In this document: positions 58,455 to 64,000 of the stretch, in pieces
How positions within the stretch are numbered: the first letter of the stretch is position 1
How the letters are laid out: every line of letters begins with the position of its first letter
Source: Lentzea aerocolonigenes
GTDB lineage: Bacteria; Actinomycetota; Actinomycetes; Mycobacteriales; Pseudonocardiaceae
Assembly (NCBI RefSeq): GCF_000974445.1
Contig: NZ_BBOJ01000008.1
Coordinates: 62,001 to 126,000 of the forward strand
Direction of reading: 5' to 3'
DNA: 64,000 nucleotides
Notes under the pieces: model-generated
Database searches by the model: none
Seen by the model: only the letters and a program-made list of their open reading frames with translations
What the model was told of the DNA's origin: nothing
Program-made: the position numbers and the translations under genes

Positions 58455-58808
58455 ATGCCCGCATTGGCCCAGCTCACCACGATCGTCCTCGACTGCGCGG
58501 ACCCCGGACCGCTGGCCGAGTTCTACCGCGCTGTCACGGGGTGGGAGGTGACCTCCAGCGGTGAGGAGTACGCCTACCTGGGCTCGGACGGCGTCCAGCT
58601 CGCCCTCGTCCGCGTCCCCGACTACCGGCCGCCCTCGTGGCCGGGCCCCGACAAGCAGGCCCACCTCGACTTCCAGGTCGCCGACATCGACCTCGCGGTC
58701 AAGCAACTGCTGGAGCTCGGTGCCACCAAGCCGGACTTCCAGCCGGGCGGGGACGAGTGGACGGTGCTCGCCGACCCGCAGGGCCACCTCCTGTGCCTGG
58801 CCGCGTGA
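58455..58808 (+). CDS. VOC/glyoxalase family protein
   Basis: 117 residues. Vicinal-oxygen-chelate repeats: LTTIVLDCADPGPLAEFYRAVTGWEV and HLDFQVADIDLAVKQLLELGATK, ending DPQGHLLCLAA. Metal-site residues are partly present (Asp and His at usual positions, Glu unclear). Probably binds or transforms a small ligand. The next start overlaps its stop (TGATG). Confidence 0.85.
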   Translation: MPALAQLTTIVLDCADPGPLAEFYRAVTGWEVTSSGEEYAYLGSDGVQLALVRVPDYRPPSWPGPDKQAHLDFQVADIDLAVKQLLELGATKPDFQPGGDEWTVLADPQGHLLCLAA

Positions 58809-59206
58809 TGGCGTCGATCATCAGGGAAGTCGTGATCGAGTCGAGCGCGGACGACGTGTGGAAGGTGGTCGGCGACTTCGCCACGGGTCCCTCGCGCATG
58901 GCACCGGGGTTCGTGGTCGACACCGTCGTCGAGGGCGACCGCCGGACCGTCACCTTCGGCAACGGCTCGGTGGCCGTGGAGCGGTTCGTCAGCCTCGACG
59001 ACGACGCGCGCCGCCTCGCCTACTCGGTCGTCGGCGGCACCGTCGAACCGGAGCACGACAACGCGGTCTTCCAGGTCGTGGCCGACGGTGAACGGCGGTG
59101 CCGCGTGGTGTGGACGCGCGACGTGCTGCCGGAGGAGCTCGCTGCCCCGATCGCCGACGCGATGTCGCGCGGTCTGAGCGTCGTCAAGCAGACCCTGGAC
59201 CGCTGA
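58808..59206 (+). CDS. SRPBCC (START/Bet v1-like) small protein
   Basis: 132 residues, ATG 58808 sharing one base with the VOC stop. Pattern IIREVVIESSADDVWKVVGDFA, SVAVERFVSLDDDARRLAYSVVGG, VVWTRDVLPEELAAPIADAM and a C-terminal helix is that of polyketide-cyclase/dehydrase-like lipid or ligand binders. Coupled to the VOC gene, so the two likely act on the same compound. Confidence 0.88.
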   Translation: MASIIREVVIESSADDVWKVVGDFATGPSRMAPGFVVDTVVEGDRRTVTFGNGSVAVERFVSLDDDARRLAYSVVGGTVEPEHDNAVFQVVADGERRCRVVWTRDVLPEELAAPIADAMSRGLSVVKQTLDR

Positions 59207-59234
59207 GCCAAGCCGATCGCGAGCCCGCGGCGGG

Positions 59235-60728
59235 TCATGCCGGCGTCGCCGCGAGGACGGGCGAGAAGCTGTAGTGCTCCACCGGGAAACGGCTCGCGGC
59301 CCGGTGCGCGCTGATCGTCGACGTCGGCCGCAGCAGGGTCGCTTCGCCGTGCTGGTTGAAGTAGTAGCTGCGCGCGGTGGCGCACTGCCCGAGCGAGAAC
59401 ACCGAGTTCTCCGCGACCCTCGTGCGCATGCGGCCGAGGAACTCGTCGTTGGCCCGCTGGGTGATCTCGAAGATCGAGGCGTCGCGGGAACGCATGGCGG
59501 TGAACAGCCGCCGGATGTGCTTCATCTGGCACTCGATGGTCGTGAAGTACGACAGACCGCTGTAGGAGTACGGACTGTTGAGCGACAGGTAGTTCGGGAA
59601 CCCCGGCACGGTCACGCCCTCGTAGGCCTGGAACCTGTTCTGCCGCCACCACGCGCCGAGGTCCCTGCCGTCGCGGCCGAGGACCTCGAACGCGGGGAAG
59701 TTGGTGTCCCACAGGTTGAATCCCGTGGCCAGCACGAGAACGTCGATGTCGGTGCGGCCGTCGGCGGTGACCACGCCGGTGGCGTCGATCCGTTCGATGG
59801 CAGAGGTTTCGAGGTGCACGCGCGGTCGCGTGAACGTGCGGAAGTAGTCGTTGGAGAACGTGGGCCGCTTGCAGCCGAACGAGTAGTCCGGCGTGAGCTT
59901 GCGGCGCAGCCCCGGATCGCGGACCTGGCGGTGCAGATGCCTGCGGCACCACCACTCCGCGAGCCGGTTCGCGACGCGCAGCTGCTTGTAGTGCACGACT
60001 CCCGAGATCATCATCAGTTCGAGGAGCGAACTGCCCAGCCACCGCACGGCCCGTTGCACGAAAGGCAGGCGCGCGAACAGCTTCCGCACCGCCGGCGGGA
60101 TCGGGTAGTCGGGTTTCGGGCTGACCCAGATCGGTGTGCGCTGGTACACCGTCAGCGCCGACGCGGTCTTCGCGAGTTCGGGGATCAGCTGCACGGCGGT
60201 GGCGCCGGTGCCGATGATCGCCACCCGCTTGCCCGTCAGGTCGGCGGGTTCCCAGGCGGCGGTGTGGATCACCTGGCCCTGGAACGACTCGATGCCCTCG
60301 ATGTCGGGAGTCTTCGGCATCGACAGGAAGCCGGTGGCGGTGACCAGGTAGCGCGCGGTGAAGGTCTCGCCGTCGGTGACGACCTCCCAGTGGTCGTCCT
60401 TCCAGGTCGCGCCGGTGACGACCGTGCCGAACCGCATGAACCGCCGCAGGTCGTACTTGCGCGCCACGTGCCCGGCGTACCGCTTGAGCTCCTCGCCCGG
60501 CGCGAACAGCCGTGACCAGTGCGGGTTCGGCTCGAACGAGTAGGAGTACGTCGAGGACGGGATGTCCACGGCCAGCCCCGGATAGCGGTTGACGTGCCAG
60601 GTGCCGCCGAGGTCGTCCTCCCGCTCCAGGATCAGCAGGTTCTCGAACCCGAGCCGCCTGAGCTCGATCGCCGCGCCCATGCCGCCGAACCCGGCGCCGA
60701 CGACGATCGCGTCGTGCTGCGGAGCCAT
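59235..60728 (-). CDS. Flavin-dependent Baeyer-Villiger-type monooxygenase
   Basis: 497 residues from ATG 60728 (GGAGGAGG upstream). FAD fold VVGAGFGGMGAAIEL, LGGTWHVNRYPGLAVD (BVMO N-terminal block), fingerprint FQGQVIHTAAWEP, NADPH fold VAIIGTGATAVQLIPEL, and a C-terminal ATGFNLWDTNFPAFEV. Cofactor FAD and NADPH; inserts oxygen next to a ketone, or oxygenates a heteroatom. Divergent from a TetR gene whose operator lies between. Confidence 0.93.
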   Translation of the reverse strand: MAPQHDAIVVGAGFGGMGAAIELRRLGFENLLILEREDDLGGTWHVNRYPGLAVDIPSSTYSYSFEPNPHWSRLFAPGEELKRYAGHVARKYDLRRFMRFGTVVTGATWKDDHWEVVTDGETFTARYLVTATGFLSMPKTPDIEGIESFQGQVIHTAAWEPADLTGKRVAIIGTGATAVQLIPELAKTASALTVYQRTPIWVSPKPDYPIPPAVRKLFARLPFVQRAVRWLGSSLLELMMISGVVHYKQLRVANRLAEWWCRRHLHRQVRDPGLRRKLTPDYSFGCKRPTFSNDYFRTFTRPRVHLETSAIERIDATGVVTADGRTDIDVLVLATGFNLWDTNFPAFEVLGRDGRDLGAWWRQNRFQAYEGVTVPGFPNYLSLNSPYSYSGLSYFTTIECQMKHIRRLFTAMRSRDASIFEITQRANDEFLGRMRTRVAENSVFSLGQCATARSYYFNQHGEATLLRPTSTISAHRAASRFPVEHYSFSPVLAATPA

Positions 60729-60753
60729 CCCAGACCTCCTCCTGCGGAATCGC

Positions 60754-60782
60754 ATGTCAGTTCCGGAACCGTATGTCAGTTC
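60754..60782. promoter_or_regulatory. Candidate TetR operator between BVMO and tetR
   Basis: ATGTCAGTTC at 60754-60763 and 60773-60782 (19-bp period). The first copy ends in GTTCCGGAAC (60760-60769), a perfect 10-bp palindrome. Sits 26 bp from the monooxygenase start and 42 bp from tetR, so binding could silence both. Confidence 0.6.
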
Positions 60783-60823
60783 TCGGGTGATCACAAGAGT
60801 CCGCAGGTCATAGACTTGGCCCC

Positions 60824-61453
60824 ATGACGTCCAGTGCCGAACCCGTCAGCCGCGCCGAGCGCAAGAAGCAGGAGCTGCGCCGCGAGATCATCGACGCGGC
60901 GTTCGACTGCTTCGCCGAACGCGGCTACCACGCCACCGGAATCGCCGACGTCGCCGCGCGGCTCGGCATCGGGCACGGCACGTTCTACCGGTACTTCCAG
61001 AACAAGCGGGACATCGTCGACCACGTCGTCGACGACCTGGTCGCCCGCATCACCGGCGCGCTCACGGCGGAGAACGCGCCGGACGCGGTGTCGACGCTCG
61101 CCGAGTACCGCGAGCAGTCCGCGCGCATCGGCGAGGCGCTGGGCCGCATCTTCGGCGAGGACCCCCGCGTGCCCCGCCTGCTGCTGTTCGAGGCGCCCGG
61201 CATCGACAGGGCGATGTCCGAACGGATCCTCGACCTGTTCGACCTGGCCGCCGCGCTCACCGCCGCCTACCTCTCGCACGGCGTCGAGCTGGGCTACCTG
61301 CGCGCGGACCTCGACGTCGACAACACCGCCAGGGCCATCAACGGCATGATCCTCGGCACGGCGATCTCGTCGCTGCGCACGCCGGAGGCCCAGGCGGCGC
61401 AGAGCGAGGCGCTGCGCCGCGTGATGTACGACGGCATCGCCGCACGCCCCTAG
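60824..61453 (+). CDS. TetR family transcriptional regulator
   Basis: 209 residues. N-terminal HTH: REIIDAAFDCFAERGYHATGIADVAARLGIGHGTFYRYFQNKRDIV, diagnostic of TetR. C-terminal ligand domain (Asp/Glu-rich helices, FDLAAALTAAYLSHG). Divergent from the monooxygenase; probably represses it until an oxygenase substrate binds. Stop overlaps the convergent M20 gene (CTAG). Confidence 0.92.
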   Translation: MTSSAEPVSRAERKKQELRREIIDAAFDCFAERGYHATGIADVAARLGIGHGTFYRYFQNKRDIVDHVVDDLVARITGALTAENAPDAVSTLAEYREQSARIGEALGRIFGEDPRVPRLLLFEAPGIDRAMSERILDLFDLAAALTAAYLSHGVELGYLRADLDVDNTARAINGMILGTAISSLRTPEAQAAQSEALRRVMYDGIAARP

Positions 61454-62640
61454 GCGAGCCAGGCCCGCGCGGCCACGACCAGCGCGTCGACCCCGGTGGA
61501 CAGCGTCGGCTCGATGTCCGGCGCGAACTCGGGGGAGTGGTTCATCGCGACGGGCTGACCGGGTTCGCGCGTGCTGAAGTCGGTGCCGCCGAAGAACCAG
61601 AACACCGTCGGCACTCCCGCCGCCGTGCCGAACACGCCGACGTCCTCGCTGGCGTTGACCACGGCGCCCGGGATCAGGTTGTGCTTCCCGAAGTGCTCGG
61701 CGAAGACCTCCACCGTCCTCGCGGTCGCGTCCGGATCGGACACGAGCACGGGAGTGCCGTCGTACCAGTCGAACTCGGGCTCGCGCGGCGCCCCGGACGC
61801 GGCGGACTCGGCGCGGACGATCCGTTCGACGGCGCCGCGGACGATGCCCCGGACGTGCTCGTCGAACGACCGGATGTTGATCCCGATCTCGGCCGTCTCG
61901 GGGATCACGTTCTCCTTCGTGCCGGCCTGCAACCGTCCAACGGTGACGACGGCACGGTCGCTGGGCGCGATCTCGCGCGCGACGATCCCCTGCAACCGCA
62001 CCACGGTGTGCGCGGCCATCAGCACCGGATCGACGGCCGTCTCGGGAGCCGATCCGTGGCCGCCGCGCCCGAACAACGTGACGCGAACGGAGTCGGAGGC
62101 CGCCATCACCGGGCCGCTGCCGTGCGCGATCATCCCGGCGGGCAACGGGCTGACGTGCTGCGCCAGCACGACTTCCGGCTTGCCGAACCGGTCGAACAGC
62201 CCGTCCTCGACCATGTTCCGCGCGCCGCAGCCCAGTTCCTCCGCCGGCTGGAAGACCACGAGCAGCGTGCCCGACCACTCCGCACGGGTCCGCGCGAGCT
62301 CCGCGGCCGCCCCGACCAGGCACGTGGCGTGCATGTCGTGCCCGCACGCGTGCGCCACCGGCACGTCCTCACCGTCGGCGTTGGTCGCACGGACGACCGA
62401 CGCGTAGGGCAAGCCGGTCTTCTCCTGCACGGGCAACGCGTCGATGTCCGCCCTGAGCATGACGAGCGGGCCGTCCCCGTTGCGCAGCACTCCGGCGACA
62501 CCGGTGCCGCCGATCCCGGTTGTGACGTCGAAACCCAAGGGGCGCAAGGCATCGGCGAGCACACCCGCCGTGCGGAACTCCTGCAGCGACAGTTCGGGGT
62601 GGCGGTGCAGGTCGCGGTAGAGCTCGTGCAGGTCGGTCAT
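61450..62640 (-). CDS. M20 family amidohydrolase/peptidase
   Basis: 396 residues from ATG 62640. Di-metal peptidase of the M20D/AbgB-like group: YRDLHRHPELSLQEF, MLRADIDALPVQEKTGL, HACGHDMHATCLVGAA, VFQPAEELGCGARNMVEDG (catalytic Glu), AASEDVGVF-like NASEDVGVFG, HSPEFAPDI with the last metal His. It cleaves N-acyl amino acids or p-aminobenzoyl-glutamate-like amides. Cytoplasmic, no signal. Convergent with tetR. Confidence 0.93.
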   Translation of the reverse strand: MTDLHELYRDLHRHPELSLQEFRTAGVLADALRPLGFDVTTGIGGTGVAGVLRNGDGPLVMLRADIDALPVQEKTGLPYASVVRATNADGEDVPVAHACGHDMHATCLVGAAAELARTRAEWSGTLLVVFQPAEELGCGARNMVEDGLFDRFGKPEVVLAQHVSPLPAGMIAHGSGPVMAASDSVRVTLFGRGGHGSAPETAVDPVLMAAHTVVRLQGIVAREIAPSDRAVVTVGRLQAGTKENVIPETAEIGINIRSFDEHVRGIVRGAVERIVRAESAASGAPREPEFDWYDGTPVLVSDPDATARTVEVFAEHFGKHNLIPGAVVNASEDVGVFGTAAGVPTVFWFFGGTDFSTREPGQPVAMNHSPEFAPDIEPTLSTGVDALVVAARAWLA

Positions 62641-62677
62641 GGCCAGATCCTGACGACTGCGGACCGGCAACGCAAAA

Positions 62678-62705
62678 GGCCCCGACCGGCGAACCGGTCG
62701 GGGCC
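62678..62705 (-). terminator. Intrinsic terminator of the tectonin-like gene
   Basis: GGCCCCGACCGG (62678-62689) and CCGGTCGGGGCC (62694-62705) pair perfectly over 12 bp with CGAA loop; on the - strand TTTT follows. It lies 18 bp beyond the stop of the 62723-63511 gene. Confidence 0.9.
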
Positions 62706-62722
62706 CTCTCACATCAGGTCGA

Positions 62723-63511
62723 TCAGCCGATCAGACGCGTGCCACCCCAGCCCCAGCCGCGCTCGGTGCCGACCCACTCACCGGACTCGCCGGTCTGGAC
62801 CCACGCGTACTCCATCAGGACGCCGTCGGTCCGGATGATCGTGAAGTGGTCGGCGTCGCCGCCCGCGATCAGTCGGATCCAGCGCCTGTCGCCACCCTCG
62901 TGGAACTCCTGCAGGCCGGTCGAGCCGTTGACCCACCAGGAGAGGGAGTTCAGGGCGTCACCCTTGATCTCGATGAACAGGTACGGGTCGAGACCCGTGA
63001 TGCTCTTCGTGCCGCCCCAGCCCCAGCCCTTGATGACCTTGGAGAGGACGTTCGAGCCGTCGAACGTCCAGTAGGCCAGTTCGCCCTGGTTGTTGATCTC
63101 GATGAACTGGTTGCCGCTGACACCCGTGATCAGGCGGGCGTTGTTCCAGCCCCAGCCGACGACGTTCTCGGAGTAGGCACCGCCGTTCCACGTCCACTTG
63201 GACAGGCGGCCGTCGCCCTTGATCTCGAGGAACGTCTGCTCGTCGAGGGTTGTGATGGTGCGGGTGCCACCCCAGCCCCAGCCGCGGACCTGCTTGGCGT
63301 AGGACGAGCCCGAACGCTCCCAGTGGACGAGCTCACCCGCCCCGTTGATCTCGAGGAAGGACTGGCCGTTGGTCGTGGCGGTGGACATGCTCCGCTCACG
63401 CTCAACGCCCTTGAACGTCTTGTCCCCCTGCGCGAGGCTCGGGTTCGCAGTGACGACGGTGACCATCGCCGCGATGCCGAGCACAGCTGCCATTGCGCGC
63501 TTGAAACGCAT
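62723..63511 (-). CDS. Secreted tectonin/tachylectin-like beta-propeller
   Basis: 262 residues from ATG 63511. Signal peptide (about 1-28, ending SLAQG). Five to six repeats of about 46 residues with GWGWGGTR/K or GWGWNNAR and FLEINGAGELVHW/FLEIKGDGRLSKW-type starts. Same fold as tachylectin-2 and tectonin: one blade per repeat, binding sugars or lipids. No enzyme domain. Likely an exported lectin. GGGGGC precedes the start. Confidence 0.88.
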   Translation of the reverse strand: MRFKRAMAAVLGIAAMVTVVTANPSLAQGDKTFKGVERERSMSTATTNGQSFLEINGAGELVHWERSGSSYAKQVRGWGWGGTRTITTLDEQTFLEIKGDGRLSKWTWNGGAYSENVVGWGWNNARLITGVSGNQFIEINNQGELAYWTFDGSNVLSKVIKGWGWGGTKSITGLDPYLFIEIKGDALNSLSWWVNGSTGLQEFHEGGDRRWIRLIAGGDADHFTIIRTDGVLMEYAWVQTGESGEWVGTERGWGWGGTRLIG

Positions 63512-64000
63512 GATTCGACTGCCCCCATAAACATTCAGTCGTGTACTAGACGCAGGCCATCTTGGCCTGACAACGCGCAGGTCACAACACATTTGTGTGC
63601 TATGTGAAACGTAGGTGACGCCGAGAGCGATGGAAGAGGTGCGAGGGAGTCTGTGCAGCACTGGACACACGCGTGCAGACGGGCTTTGAGGCGCGTGAGT
63701 GGGGCGAGAAGTGGGCGAGACGAATCCGAACAGGCTTCCCCATGTACATCAACCGGGCTCGAACTCAATTCTCTGATCAAGTGCCCTCGGCTGAGCTTCC
63801 GTCATCCGGCCAGGTGATGTCCGCGCAAGGACCTGACGCTGGATATCGTGTTCGGCGATCGGTGGAGCCTGATGATGGGCGGACGGTGGCGACTTCACAG
63901 CTTCGCCGCTATCGGTGTGACCGACACCACAAATGTTACTCACCGTATCTCGAGGGTCACGCTCGTTAGACCGGTCGGTCGATTGTTCTGAAGAGAACGC
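63512..64000. other. Gene-free right end of the window
   Basis: 489 bp. The left part is the tectonin promoter. 63774-63799 resembles part of the left tRNA-Lys repeat flank (TGATCAAG, CCTCGG, TGAGC). I see no protein gene with convincing start or composition. Confidence 0.4.

Noticed and set aside
1..64000. CRISPR arrays, rRNA genes and replication origin
   Set aside because: No regularly spaced repeats, rRNA text or DnaA-box cluster was seen on reading.

Overview
The window is a 64-kb stretch of a high-GC actinomycete chromosome. Codon use, GTG/TTG starts, leaderless genes, many secreted proteins and families such as DUF917-PucR, GAF-ANTAR, DUF5994, DUF6292 and the RHH/DUF4097/DrrAB set suggest a Pseudonocardiales-type organism (Lentzea/Saccharothrix-like). 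That placement is an inference, not a sequence match.

Layout. 0-9 kb: end of a hydantoinase operon (HyuA-like, DUF917, PucR), an orphan histidine kinase, a methyltransferase, a Tat-exported glycosidase, an ABC-F protein, a divergent MarR/NTF2 pair and a secreted DUF4082 protein. 9-13 kb: ArsB/NhaD-type transporter with a UspA-like partner, a TIM-barrel protein with a suspicious active site, and a PARG-like hydrolase. 12.6-21.8 kb: RHH regulator, DUF4097, DrrA/DrrB-type exporter and P450 on one strand, then an SDR, a desaturase, a PHBH-like hydroxylase and an O-methyltransferase with an unrecognised N-terminal domain. This looks like tailoring and export functions without any PKS/NRPS core. 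21.8-31.5 kb: ABM protein, membrane protein, BNR-propeller exoenzyme, two tandem SdrD-B-like wall proteins, GAF-SpoIIE phosphatase, a frameshifted hydrolase remnant, an AfsR-like regulator with a shortened BTAD region, and Fe/Mn superoxide dismutase.

32.0-33.2 kb is a mer-like cassette (MerR, small MerT/MerC-like membrane protein, Cys-pair protein) without merA or merB. 33.9-40.5 kb is an arsenic locus: four ArsR-family regulators, two of them fused to enzymes (ArsR-GNAT and ArsR-LMW-PTP arsenate reductase), two flavoproteins, ACR3 and a Trx/mycoredoxin-type ArsC with a helical N-terminal domain. Every regulator start region carries an inverted-repeat operator. Three share the motif ATCGA-N6-TCGAT.

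40.7-54.4 kb looks like a tRNA-Lys insertion hot spot. An intact tRNA-Lys(CTT) lies at 54295-54368 (- strand). A direct repeat of about 130 bp holding the tRNA's 3' half plus its terminator recurs at 44438-44564, and a shorter tRNA-Lys 3' fragment sits at 40704-40728. Between the copies lie a large secreted subtilase and a set of mostly minus-strand stress/regulatory genes: anti-sigma-type ATPase, two GAF-ANTAR proteins, desaturase, cold-shock protein, GNAT, transglutaminase, DUF6307-like, DUF5994, DUF6292 and CsbD. An IS110-family transposase disabled by two single-base deletions sits at the tRNA-proximal end. No integrase survives.

54.4-64 kb: lysoplasmalogenase-like membrane protein, M4 thermolysin-like protease with Ig and carbohydrate-binding-like domains, AraC regulator, VOC and SRPBCC pair, Baeyer-Villiger-type monooxygenase divergent from a TetR regulator, M20 amidohydrolase, and a secreted tectonin-like beta-propeller with GWGWGG repeats.

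The most promising material is the arsenic locus (fusions plus shared operators) and the tRNA-Lys repeat array.
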